From Rhodovastum atsumiense (lineage in GTDB: Bacteria > Pseudomonadota > Alphaproteobacteria > Acetobacterales > Acetobacteraceae), in contig NZ_OW485608.1 of NCBI RefSeq assembly GCF_937425535.1, positions 1 through 55,472 of the forward strand: a stretch of DNA of 55,472 nucleotides, written 5' to 3'. Made by a program: the position numbers and the translations under genes. Of this stretch, positions 1-7,650 are shown one piece after another. The notes beneath the pieces were generated by a model. The model made no database searches. It was given only the letters and a program-made list of their open reading frames with translations, and was not told the origin of the DNA. Each line of letters opens with the position of its first letter. Positions within the stretch are counted from its first letter, which is position 1.

Positions 1-914
1 GCCCCGGACACGACGTAGCGCATGGGGCGATCCTCCGCCGTGGTGATGATGTCGCCGTTCCGGATCTGCGCGCCGGTCCAGGCCGGCAGGAGGATCGTCT
101 TCCAGGGCATCCTGACATCGGAGGGTAGCGACAGGTCCCCGCGCTCACCCTTGGTTCCCTGCAGCACGCTGGCCGGCCAGCCGGACATCAGGACCACCTC
201 GTCCGCCGTGGCGTTGCCGCCGTAGTAGTCGTCCCCGGTCGCCGGCTGGCCTGGCCGGGATACCGTCACCGTGGCGTTGCACTGCACGCACAGCGTCGCC
301 CCCAAGGGGACCATCTGCCAGATGAAGAAGGTCCCGCCCGGCCCGACCAGCACGTCCCCCCGCTGCACCACCGATAGGTCCATGTGCCCGTCGAACCAGG
401 GGTTCTGCGGGGTGTTCGGGGCGCCGAATGCCTTGCCCATCGGCTTGAATGCGGCGGCCACGGTCCCGGCCTGGGCCGCCATCGGCGCCGTCGCGCTCGC
501 CGGCCGATACATGGCGTAGGGCTGCCCGATCTTGGACGCGGCGATGCCATATGCCTTGCTGATCTTGGCCTGTAACCGCGCGCCGGCCGGCAGACGCGGC
601 ACGCTGGCCCTGGCCTGAATGACGGGCGTGGCAGTGACCCGAGCGACCGAAACCGCGATCGCCACCGCCGTCCCTGCGGCCACAGTCGGCCCAGCCATGA
701 CGCGGTTCATGGTGGCCGACACCCGCCCAGCACCCGCCGCGGCGACGCTCGGCACGGGGTTCATGCGCGTCAGCGAGAGCCGCGCCGGCGCACTGGCAGT
801 CGCCACTCGGCTTGGCGCCGCTGTCGTCCGCGCGCAGTTCAGACCAACCCTGACCGCCGCCGCAGCCGCCACCGCCGGCGCGACGGTCGTCCGCGAAACG
901 GCGATCGTCTGCAT
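1..914 (-). CDS. Head/neck structural protein, N-terminal part of a gene crossing the window ends
   Basis: This frame opens with ATG at 914, three bases after the stop of the gene before it, and stays open to base 1. Joined to 55472 to 55424 it continues in frame to a TGA, giving 320 residues in total. The first 120 residues or so are rich in Ala, Val and Thr. The rest is more ordered, with a GDDYYGGN stretch, and ends in RYVVSGAELTDGWRISAAL across the junction. The gene lies between head proteins and the tail terminator, so a head-closure or neck role is likely, but I do not recognise a named family. A later start, after the low-complexity part, is possible. Confidence 0.75.
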   Translation of the reverse strand, partial: MQTIAVSRTTVAPAVAAAAAVRVGLNCARTTAAPSRVATASAPARLSLTRMNPVPSVAAAGAGRVSATMNRVMAGPTVAAGTAVAIAVSVARVTATPVIQARASVPRLPAGARLQAKISKAYGIAASKIGQPYAMYRPASATAPMAAQAGTVAAAFKPMGKAFGAPNTPQNPWFDGHMDLSVVQRGDVLVGPGGTFFIWQMVPLGATLCVQCNATVTVSRPGQPATGDDYYGGNATADEVVLMSGWPASVLQGTKGERGDLSLPSDVRMPWKTILLPAWTGAQIRNGDIITTAEDRPMRYVVSG

Positions 915-917
915 AGA

Positions 918-1322
918 TCAGGCTCCAGCTTCGACGATCGTCCAGCCCGTGATGCTCACCGTCTGCCCGGCCACGACGGCGGGGTTGTCCACCACCAGAT
1001 CAGGGCCGCTGGCCGCAACCCCGGCAGTGCCCTGCTCGTGGCAGGTGGCGCCGGTGGAGTCCTTGATCCGATAATGCGCCACCGTTCCACTTGCGACAGC
1101 AGCAACCGGCGTGACGGCATTCATGGTTTTCTGACCGCTCGCCGCCGTGGTCATCCAGTCGCTCGGCAAGACGAACTCGGCCAGCAGCAACCCGGAATCC
1201 GCCGCCGCACAGTTCGATGGCGGCGCTCCGGATCGGAGTTGGAGTTTCGGCGCGGTGCCGATCGTTGCCTCGATCGCGTCGGCGCGGGCATTGCGGACCG
1301 CGACGGAATATTGAACAGCCAT
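918..1322 (-). CDS. Hypothetical virion protein, 134 aa
   Basis: The ATG at 1322 overlaps the TGA of the preceding gene (ATGA), so the two are probably translationally coupled. It begins MAVQYSVAVRNARADAIE, followed by Ala/Gly-rich segments and a Thr/Val-rich beta-like C-terminus (VSITGWTIVEAGA). This start pattern is common among small virion proteins encoded beside phage fibre or head-spike genes. It sits between the head-fibre gene and the neck gene and was probably acquired with them. No enzymatic motif is visible. Confidence 0.75.
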   Translation of the reverse strand: MAVQYSVAVRNARADAIEATIGTAPKLQLRSGAPPSNCAAADSGLLLAEFVLPSDWMTTAASGQKTMNAVTPVAAVASGTVAHYRIKDSTGATCHEQGTAGVAASGPDLVVDNPAVVAGQTVSITGWTIVEAGA

Positions 1323-1660
1323 CAGGCGGCTATCCTCACGGGAGTTGTGGGTTCGGGATTGACCACCGGCAGCACCGCCAGCACTGCGTCGCTCAGCGGC
1401 TCCAGCGAGTAGACATTGCAGTGCGCCCCCGGCACCGGCTCGGTCACCGGCACCGTGTTGCCGTCCGCGTCGGTCGTCGTCTCGCCGGTCTCTCGCGTCA
1501 CCACGGGGATCGGGTCGATGCGCACGCTGTCGTTCGCGGCCACGGTGACCGTCACGCCGAGCGCGTTGACGACATCGCGCACGAGGCCAGCAGCGCGGAG
1601 AGATGCCCAGAGCGCGGCGTCGTCCGTCGCGCGCAGGCGGGTTGTGTGCCACTCAGGCAT
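1322..1660 (-). CDS. Hypothetical virion protein, 112 aa
   Basis: ATG at 1660 overlaps the end of the head-fibre gene by 8 bases, and its stop overlaps the next start. The middle of the protein is acidic and Thr/Val-rich (RETGETTTDADGNTVPV), resembling a beta-hairpin of small structural proteins. A start five codons upstream (1675) is possible but is less consistent with the tight gene packing. It belongs to the head-completion gene block; I do not recognise the family. Confidence 0.7.
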   Translation of the reverse strand: MPEWHTTRLRATDDAALWASLRAAGLVRDVVNALGVTVTVAANDSVRIDPIPVVTRETGETTTDADGNTVPVTEPVPGAHCNVYSLEPLSDAVLAVLPVVNPEPTTPVRIAA

Positions 1661-2906
1661 AGACGCCTCCCACAACGCACTTCGCTTTCAGGTCGGAATC
1701 GCTCAGCAGCCGGCCCCAGAACCCGGTCGGCCTTTGCCTGCCGTTGAGGTAGTAGCCGGCGTAATCCCGGCCCGGCAGCAGGCCGAACAGCGCCGGCAGC
1801 GTCGCGGTCACGCCGACTGGGTCCGCACCGTTGAGCACCAGCGCATAGCCTGCCTCGGACCAGCGCAAGCCGCCCGCGAATGCCGTACCGGCGGTCACGG
1901 TGCCGGCGCTCACCGCCTCGCCGAGCTGCGTGCCGCCGATGATAGCCTTGGCGTGCAGTTTCGCGTCGGCGCCGACATAGAGCGTGAGGCAGTTGTTTGC
2001 GTCACTGCCGACGCAGAACAGCGGCGCGTAACTGCCGGCCGGCGGGATCGCATCGACCCGCGCTTGCATGATGCCGGTGCCGCGCTGGCCGGCGCCGAAT
2101 GTCTGGGCGTAGGCGGCGGCTTTCATGGAGGCGTTGTCGCCGAGGCGGGTGCTTTGAGCGGGGGCGCCGACAGGTGGGAGAATAACAGGGGGCAGGAATG
2201 GTGTCTTGGAGAACACCGGAGCGCCAAACCGCATAGTGAAGTTAAGCGTATCTCCGCCTTTGGTGTACACCCACAAAGTTTGCTGCGAAGTAAGGTTGCC
2301 GGTTTTTGATACTACTGGAAGTGTGGAATACCGCTTTAGCCTAGATGCATCGTCACCGAGATTAATTACTGTGATAACTTTGTAGTCAGTTGTCCCGGTG
2401 CTGCTATCAGTAGTAGCTGTACCTAAAACTACCCTTCCTGGTAGCACGCCATCAACGAGTTTTATAAATATAGATGACGAGAATACATCTCCTGTAATTG
2501 TTGGTGTTCCTGCAGTATCCATGGAAAAGTTTAATGCGAGAGCGTCAACCCCTGTTGTTCCTCCGGCAACCCCCGTGCATTTGACGTCAAAACATGGGAC
2601 GCCGTTTTCTATGCCCTGCCAGACTATTTGACGAGAACCTCCCACAGGGATGGTCCAATTTAGGGGTCCCGTTCCCGGCGATCCGACAGCCGCCCCCTCG
2701 CAGCGGGGATTCCGGACAGCGTTTGTAATCTGCCCGTAAAATGCCCGCCCCGCCGGCACCCACAGCCCCGAGCCAGAGTCGAATTCATAGCCCTGGCTGG
2801 GCATGTTCGGGCCGTACTGGTTCAGCACGCCGCTGGAATCGAAATCCCAAGTGTTGCCGTTGCTGAAATCCCAGATATCGGCAAATCGAGCATCGATCAG
2901 GCTCAT
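1653..2906 (-). CDS. Head-fibre/spike-like virion protein, 417 aa
   Basis: It begins with a segment typical of phage head-spike proteins (DARFADIWDFSNGNTWDF, then a cleft around VNQYGPNMP-like residues). A conserved-looking NAVRNPRCEGAAVG block leads into a beta-rich, carbohydrate-binding-like domain. The last 150 residues contain ADANNCLTLYVGADAKLHAK and a C-terminal YAGYYLNGRQRPTGFWGRLLS segment resembling concanavalin-like fibre domains. The start at 2906 forms an ATGA overlap with the gene before it. GC falls noticeably at 2220 to 2640, which suggests the receptor-binding middle was exchanged horizontally. Confidence 0.75.
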   Translation of the reverse strand: MSLIDARFADIWDFSNGNTWDFDSSGVLNQYGPNMPSQGYEFDSGSGLWVPAGRAFYGQITNAVRNPRCEGAAVGSPGTGPLNWTIPVGGSRQIVWQGIENGVPCFDVKCTGVAGGTTGVDALALNFSMDTAGTPTITGDVFSSSIFIKLVDGVLPGRVVLGTATTDSSTGTTDYKVITVINLGDDASRLKRYSTLPVVSKTGNLTSQQTLWVYTKGGDTLNFTMRFGAPVFSKTPFLPPVILPPVGAPAQSTRLGDNASMKAAAYAQTFGAGQRGTGIMQARVDAIPPAGSYAPLFCVGSDANNCLTLYVGADAKLHAKAIIGGTQLGEAVSAGTVTAGTAFAGGLRWSEAGYALVLNGADPVGVTATLPALFGLLPGRDYAGYYLNGRQRPTGFWGRLLSDSDLKAKCVVGGVYA

Positions 2907-3214
2907 GTCCAGCTCCACTTCACAGTGCCGCTCAGCGGGTCATCGAAAATGGCGTCGAGGCGGGAATAGCCGCTCGTGTTGATCGGGCCTGCGGCGATCG
3001 AAATGCCGCGCGCCCAGGAGATGCGCCCGACGTGATCGGCACTGACCGGGTCGTTGTCCCAGGCGCGGAGGGCGCCGGTCAGCGGGTCGTCGATGAGGTG
3101 GACGGACTGGTAGGTGGGGTCGTCGAGGAGGGCGTCGGGACGGTTGGACACGCCGCCGAACGCCGATCGGATCGGCGCCCGGACCGGGCTGCGGATGGGG
3201 GAGCGGATCAGCAT
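2903..3214 (-). CDS. Hypothetical virion protein, 103 aa
   Basis: The N-terminus is a short basic repeat (LIRSPIRSPVRAPIRSAFGG), with PIRS/PVRA units repeating about every four residues, followed by an Asp-rich body with two DDPLTG/DDPLSG copies. The duplicated DDPLxG motif suggests internal repetition. It is cotranscribed with head genes and coupled to the head-fibre gene by an ATGA overlap. I do not recognise the family; a virion role is inferred from position. Confidence 0.7.
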   Translation of the reverse strand: MLIRSPIRSPVRAPIRSAFGGVSNRPDALLDDPTYQSVHLIDDPLTGALRAWDNDPVSADHVGRISWARGISIAAGPINTSGYSRLDAIFDDPLSGTVKWSWT

Positions 3215-3219
3215 GGTGC

Positions 3220-3537
3220 CTACTGGCTGATGCGCCAGTTCACGGAGCCGGAGGTCCAGGAGGTGCAGCGAAGGCGGTAGATCACGCCGGCCTCGGGCTC
3301 ATCGATGACCAGCGAGCACGGCACGGTCAGGGCGACAGCAGTGCCGTAGGCGTCGGTCGAGAGCGGCAGGAACGTCGAGCCGCCATCGAAGCTGCGCTCG
3401 ATCACGACGGTGGCGACGAAGGTGCCCCAGATGGACACGTTGAAGCGACCGCTGCATGCGACCGACTTGTCGGCCGCGCCTGCGGCCGTGAATGTGCCGG
3501 TGATCTTGTTTGCCGCGCCGTCCGGGATGCCGCCCAT
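3220..3537 (-). CDS. Small beta-rich head protein, possible decoration protein, 105 aa
   Basis: The sequence is almost all predicted beta strand (GRFNVSIWGTFVATVVIERS, FDGGSTFLPLS, GVIYRLRCTSWTSGSVNWRIS). Proteins with this pattern are widespread in alphaproteobacterial phages close to the major coat gene. The size and fold type fit a capsid decoration or cement protein, but this is inference from composition and location. Start ATG at 3537; the stop lies a few bases before the next gene. Confidence 0.75.
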   Translation of the reverse strand: MGGIPDGAANKITGTFTAAGAADKSVACSGRFNVSIWGTFVATVVIERSFDGGSTFLPLSTDAYGTAVALTVPCSLVIDEPEAGVIYRLRCTSWTSGSVNWRISQ

Positions 3538-3550
3538 GATGAAACCTCCT

Positions 3551-3946
3551 CTATGACCGGATCAGCTTGTTCCCGGCTTGCTGCAGCCCCGATCCCGGCG
3601 GGAAGCCGAGGAAGCGGCACAGCTCCAGCCGCAGGGCGTTGAACAGTGCGCGCCGGTCAGTGATCTCGTTCAGGTTGTGGGTCCACACCGCCGCCGCCGC
3701 GGTGTCCAGGTTCCCCGCCGCGTCCTGGATCTCCTGCTCACGCGCGGCGAGGTTGACCAGAAAGAACCCGGTCAGCCGTGCCTCTTCCTCCGCCGACAGG
3801 TGCGCCAGCCGGTAATCCAGCGACAGGCCCATGTAGCTGACGTTCGAATACGCCAGTTCACGCCATGGGCGGGATGCGTCGTCGCCCGCCACCGAGTAGC
3901 CCATGTAGTGGCGGGTGTCGGCGATCTGCTGCGCCGTCAGGGCCAT
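3551..3946 (-). CDS. Probable head-tail connector/adaptor, 131 aa
   Basis: The protein is largely helical (MALTAQQIADTRHYMGY, LSAEEEARLTGFFLVNLAAREQEI, TDRRALFNALRLELCRFLGF). It lies two genes after the coat gene, where head-completion adaptors are usually found. ATG at 3946 overlaps the stop of the small gene before it. A longer reading frame starting at 4003 exists but would run into that gene. The adaptor role is inferred from helical content and position only. Confidence 0.7.
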   Translation of the reverse strand: MALTAQQIADTRHYMGYSVAGDDASRPWRELAYSNVSYMGLSLDYRLAHLSAEEEARLTGFFLVNLAAREQEIQDAAGNLDTAAAAVWTHNLNEITDRRALFNALRLELCRFLGFPPGSGLQQAGNKLIRS

Positions 3947-4098
3947 CAGGCGTGCCGCCAGCCGGCGGCGAGATGGGCCTTCAGGGTGTCCGGATGCACC
4001 CACAGGCGGGCGCCTTCCTTGGCCACCTCGATCAAGCCGGCGTTCGGATCGGGTGCCGGATCGGCGGCGGCCGGGACCGGCGGGGTGGTATCGGACAT
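3946..4098 (-). CDS. Small head-associated protein, 50 aa
   Basis: ATG at 4098 is preceded by a very strong Shine-Dalgarno (AGGAGG, five bases before the start), which decides against the longer frame starting at 4161. The C-terminus EGARLWVHPDTLKAHLAAGW matches a short motif of tiny phage proteins encoded just after the coat gene. It is coupled to the next gene by ATGA. Its function is unknown. Confidence 0.75.
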   Translation of the reverse strand: MSDTTPPVPAAADPAPDPNAGLIEVAKEGARLWVHPDTLKAHLAAGWRHA

Positions 4099-4164
4099 CG
4101 GTTCCTCCTGAGACGGCGCCGACCGGGAGCGCTTCCGCCCCCGGCCGTCACTCGCAGCCATGCG

Positions 4165-5319
4165 TCACCCGATCAGGATGGCGGTGTGGGCCGGCTTCGT
4201 GTTCGCCACGCCCCAGGCGATGGCGACGTGATAGGCGGTCTGCCGGAACTGCTTGTATTCGCTGATTTCGAACGACAGGCCCGACACGGGATCGGTCACC
4301 GTCATCACGTCCTCGGCCATGTCCCCGCCCTCCGGCCGCGCCGGCATGCGGGCGATGAGCTGGATGGCCGATCGGCTGAAGGCTACGTTCGGCGTGTAGT
4401 TGCCGCCGACCGTCAGGGCGTTGCCGGTCGGGATGGTGACCATCGCACCCGGGGCGCCGAGGGTGATCGTCCCCGGCGCGGCGACACCGGAGTTGACCAC
4501 GTATTTGTTCGCGGTGTCGGCCGCGAAGGTGACGATGTCGCCGGCCAGCACGGTGCCGGAGCCGGTGACCAGGGCGACGCTGCTCACGCCCGGCGCCGTC
4601 GCGCCCGAGGTGACGTAGCTCGCGCCGGTGCCCTTGGTGACGGTCTGGATGGCGTAGCTATTGTGCAGCTCGAAGCCTTCCAGGGGCATTTCCGAGATCG
4701 AGCCGCGCCGCAGCAGGCCGGCACTTCCGGCTTCGTTGACCTTCAGCAGCAGGCTCTGCCTGCCGCGCAGGTTGGCGACCGCGGCCGAGCCGAGCACGAG
4801 CTGCAGGTCGGTCTGCGGCGCGCCGTTGTCATCCAGGATGCGGCGCACCTGGGCGATATCGGACAGGTCGCCGCTGGTGCCGAACGGCGTGGTGCCGGCG
4901 GTGCCATAGGCACGGGACGCGCCCTGGTAGGCCGCCGCCCACAGGTCGGCCTCGATCATGTTGACCAGCGTGCGGAACGCCTGCTGGAACTGCTGACCGA
5001 TGATGGTCTGGTAGGTGCCGGCGGACTGCAGGCCGACGCGTTCCTCGCCGTTCCAGCGGATCGGCACGTGCTTGGACCGGCTGATGGTCATGGCGACGTT
5101 GCCGACCGTCTGGTCGCCGGTGTTCGGCGGCGTCACGGCCGGGGTGTTGTCCGCCGCGGTCTGCGCCTGGGTGATGGGCACCAGGATCGTCTGGTTCAGC
5201 GCCGCACGCTCGGCCGAGGCGTTGCGGGTGACGGCGGGGATGAACCCGACCATCTCACGGGAGACGATATCGATCGCCTCGTAGATGGTCGGGATCAGGT
5301 TGGTCAGGGTGTTGGCCAA
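4165..5319 (-). CDS. Major coat protein, P22 gp5-like, 384 aa
   Basis: It starts (M)ANTLTNLIPTIYEA and continues with REMVGFIPAVTRNASAERA, the hallmark N-terminus of the P22 coat protein family (HK97 fold). A beta-rich insertion at about residues 215 to 300 (APGVSSVALVTGSGTVLAGD...) corresponds to the family's extra domain. The C-terminus is EYKQFRQTAYHVAIAWGVA. The start codon is TTG at 5319, supported by AGGAG six bases upstream and by the match of the N-terminus to the family. It follows the scaffold gene, as expected. Confidence 0.93.
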   Translation of the reverse strand: MANTLTNLIPTIYEAIDIVSREMVGFIPAVTRNASAERAALNQTILVPITQAQTAADNTPAVTPPNTGDQTVGNVAMTISRSKHVPIRWNGEERVGLQSAGTYQTIIGQQFQQAFRTLVNMIEADLWAAAYQGASRAYGTAGTTPFGTSGDLSDIAQVRRILDDNGAPQTDLQLVLGSAAVANLRGRQSLLLKVNEAGSAGLLRRGSISEMPLEGFELHNSYAIQTVTKGTGASYVTSGATAPGVSSVALVTGSGTVLAGDIVTFAADTANKYVVNSGVAAPGTITLGAPGAMVTIPTGNALTVGGNYTPNVAFSRSAIQLIARMPARPEGGDMAEDVMTVTDPVSGLSFEISEYKQFRQTAYHVAIAWGVANTKPAHTAILIG

Positions 5320-5353
5320 GACAGGCTCCTGTTGGGGATCAGATGTGAACCGT

Positions 5354-5367
5354 GGGCCATCCGGCCC
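5354..5367. repeat. Short hairpin GGGCCATCCGGCCC between scaffold and coat genes
   Basis: A 5-bp stem with an ATCC loop lies in the 95-base gap between scaffold and coat genes. An identical copy lies at 6183 to 6196 in the gap on the other side of the scaffold gene. No other signal is obvious in this gap apart from the coat ribosome-binding site. Confidence 0.6.
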
Positions 5368-5414
5368 CTACTCCGACCCCCATCCGAGGCGTCGGACAGT
5401 CAGTCAGGCGACCG

Positions 5415-6170
5415 TCAATCGACGATCGCGCAGTCCTTGGCGGCCGAGATTTTCGCGGCCGGCTCCAGGGCGTCGAACTGTGCCCGGGTGATGGTGCGCC
5501 GCCCCGCGCCACCGGTGCCGCCCGATCCCGCCGCGCCGCTGCCGGACGCGCCGGTGCCCTTCAGGATGCTGTCCCGGTGCGGGTAGGCGTCCACCAGCGA
5601 TTCCAGGGCCTCGTCGAAATCGGCCACCTCGCCGGGGCGGGCGCGGCTGTAGATGCGATTGCCGGCGCGGTCCTTGGCGACGATCTTTCCGTCCTCCAGG
5701 GCGAAAGCCGAGCCGAAGGCGGCGCGCGCCAGATCGCCGGGGATCGCCAGACGGTCGGCGATGAACTTGGAGCGGCTGAAGGCGCCGCCGATCTTCTCGT
5801 CCACCAGCGCGGCCTGCAGGCCGTCGCGCTCCTTCACGATCGGGCGGTATTTGTCCTCCACCGCCTTGATCGCCTCGGTGCGGACGCGCTCCGCCTCGCC
5901 GGCGTCGATCAGCTTCTTGGCGTCCAGGTTGGCCACGGTGCCGAGCGCCTTGCGGGCCGCCTCGGGATCTTCGATCCCTTCGAACAGCTTCAGCTTGCCC
6001 TCGGCCGCCTCGGCGCGCTCCCGATGGCCCTTCGCCTCGCCGTTCAGGCGGGAGATGGTCGCCAGCGTGGCGGTGTAGTCGAACGCGATTTCCTTGCCGT
6101 CATCGGCCACATAGACGGGCTTTCCGTCCTGCACGACGGCGTGACCGTCCGCGGTCAGCTTCAGCTTCAT
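5415..6170 (-). CDS. Scaffold-like protein (DUF6651 type), 251 aa
   Basis: N-terminus MKLKLTADGHAVVQDGKPVY followed by DGKEIAFDY is typical of proteins encoded between portal and coat genes (DUF6651 type). Residues 40 to 115 form a charged coiled-coil (RLNGEAKGHRERAEAAEGKL...). A Gly/Ser-rich linker (GTGASGSGAAGSGGTGG) precedes a short helical C-terminus ending AAKDCAIVD, a likely coat-binding tail. It probably directs procapsid assembly and then leaves the head. The scaffold role is inferred from position and helicity. Confidence 0.8.
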   Translation of the reverse strand: MKLKLTADGHAVVQDGKPVYVADDGKEIAFDYTATLATISRLNGEAKGHRERAEAAEGKLKLFEGIEDPEAARKALGTVANLDAKKLIDAGEAERVRTEAIKAVEDKYRPIVKERDGLQAALVDEKIGGAFSRSKFIADRLAIPGDLARAAFGSAFALEDGKIVAKDRAGNRIYSRARPGEVADFDEALESLVDAYPHRDSILKGTGASGSGAAGSGGTGGAGRRTITRAQFDALEPAAKISAAKDCAIVD

Positions 6171-6182
6171 GAGTCGCTTTCA

Positions 6183-6216
6183 GGGCCATCCGGCCCGATG
6201 AAGGGGCATCCGCCCC
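6183..6216. repeat. Two adjacent short hairpins upstream of the scaffold gene
   Basis: GGGCCATCCGGCCC (6183 to 6196) and GGGGCATCCGCCCC (6203 to 6216) each form a 5-bp GC stem closed on ATCC. The first is identical to the element at 5354. They occupy the 80-base gap between portal and scaffold genes and would be transcribed in the late mRNA. Confidence 0.6.
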
Positions 6217-6250
6217 GGTGCGCCGCCGGCACCTGCCAGGCAGCTATCGG

Positions 6251-7642
6251 CTACGGCCGGACGGTTTCTTCCGTCGCGACCGTCTTCGGCGCGTCGGCCT
6301 TGGCGCGCGCCATTTCCTGTTCGATGTCGATATCCGGGGACAGGATGCCCCGCCGCTTCAGCTCGGAGAGCAGCGTTTCGAACGAGAGCGCACCGACGCT
6401 CCGCATCTGGAACAGCAGGCTGGCGGATGCCTCGGCCAGGGTGGCGGCGCCGAAGTCCCGGTAGATCGAGACGTGCCCGCCCTCCTTTTCACCCACCCAC
6501 TGCGCCATCAGGCCCAGGGCGGTATCGAGGCTGTCCTCCACCGCCTGCATGATGCGCTGCAGGTCGCACATGCCCTGCTCGTTATCGGCGATCGTCTGCA
6601 CCTCGGTCGTGTTGCCGGGCTTGATCACCAACAACTCGGCGCCGACCTGGCGCATCCGGTCCTCGAGATCCAGGAGCGACAGCCGGCCGGCCTCGATCGC
6701 CGCGCCGGAGTGTTCGACGTATTTCAGGTCGGCGTGCTCGGCACCGGTCTGGACGAACGAGTTGGCCCCGACCGTGATCTGGGCGTCCCCCAAGCCCTTG
6801 GCGAACAGCAGCGGCACGCGCGCGACATGGAGGATGGTCTGCTGGTCAGACTTGGACTGCCAGTGCTCCACGTTGGCGTGCGCCAGTTCCAGCATCGGCG
6901 GACGGCCGATCATGAAGCCGCACCGCAGCCCGTAGACCGGCACGAACGGGATCACCGGGAGGGTGGTGACGCCCTGGTCATGGATGGCCCACGTCTCGGC
7001 GCCGTTCTCCAACCGCTGCTTGCGGTAGACCGCCCATCGGCCCGGTTCCAGGACACGGACCTGCTCGACCGCCTTGCTGGCGAACGGTCCATCGTCTTCA
7101 TGCACGTATTCGAGCAGACGCAGTTGGGTCAGGACCCGCGCGCCACCCCGCATTTCGTCGCGCCAGCCAAGGATGTGATGGCCCCGGATGTGCACCGCGT
7201 AGGGGCGGATGCCGGCCTGGCGCTCATCCTGCACGGTCCTGGCGCCGTTGCTCGGCGGGCAGTCCACCAGGATGCCGCACAGACCGTAGGCCAGCGCGTC
7301 GGCGCACACCTCGGCCGCGAACGTGTGCAGGTTCCGCCCCTGCAGGTCCACGTTGCCCAGCCACTCGACGATGCGCGGCGGCACGTCCTCACCGATCGTC
7401 ACCGGCTTGCTGAACGGCTTGCCGGTCAGGACCGATACGGTGCGGGCGTAGGCCGGGAACAGCGTCGCCGTTGCCAGCCGGGCCTTGTAGCTGACGTCAT
7501 CCTCGGCCGGCCACTGCGGCAGGAAGCGCTTCCCGGCCTTCCGCATCGCCTTGGTGCCACCCATCAGGGCATCGATCAGCTCCCAGTCCTCGGCCATCTC
7601 CAAGACCTGGGGGGACGGCTTACGGACATCGTCGGTGAGCAT
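6251..7642 (-). CDS. Portal protein, DUF4055 family, 463 aa
   Basis: Segments such as KRFLPQWPAEDDVSYKARLA, ATLFPAYARTVSVLTGKPFS and ADALAYGLCGILVDCP are characteristic of the DUF4055 portal family. The length is normal for it. Position between the large terminase and the scaffold supports the portal role: a dodecameric ring at one head vertex through which DNA enters and to which the neck attaches. Start ATG at 7642, nine bases after the terminase stop. Confidence 0.92.
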   Translation of the reverse strand: MLTDDVRKPSPQVLEMAEDWELIDALMGGTKAMRKAGKRFLPQWPAEDDVSYKARLATATLFPAYARTVSVLTGKPFSKPVTIGEDVPPRIVEWLGNVDLQGRNLHTFAAEVCADALAYGLCGILVDCPPSNGARTVQDERQAGIRPYAVHIRGHHILGWRDEMRGGARVLTQLRLLEYVHEDDGPFASKAVEQVRVLEPGRWAVYRKQRLENGAETWAIHDQGVTTLPVIPFVPVYGLRCGFMIGRPPMLELAHANVEHWQSKSDQQTILHVARVPLLFAKGLGDAQITVGANSFVQTGAEHADLKYVEHSGAAIEAGRLSLLDLEDRMRQVGAELLVIKPGNTTEVQTIADNEQGMCDLQRIMQAVEDSLDTALGLMAQWVGEKEGGHVSIYRDFGAATLAEASASLLFQMRSVGALSFETLLSELKRRGILSPDIDIEQEMARAKADAPKTVATEETVRP

Positions 7643-7650
7643 GCGCGATC

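Noticed and set aside
3865-5586. 573-codon open frame on the plus strand across the coat gene, and similar long plus-strand frames at 6218 to 7699 and 7732 to 8865
   Set aside because: They lie antisense to clear coat, portal and terminase genes, have Arg/Gly/His-rich nonsense-like composition and no matching family landmarks; high GC keeps such frames open.
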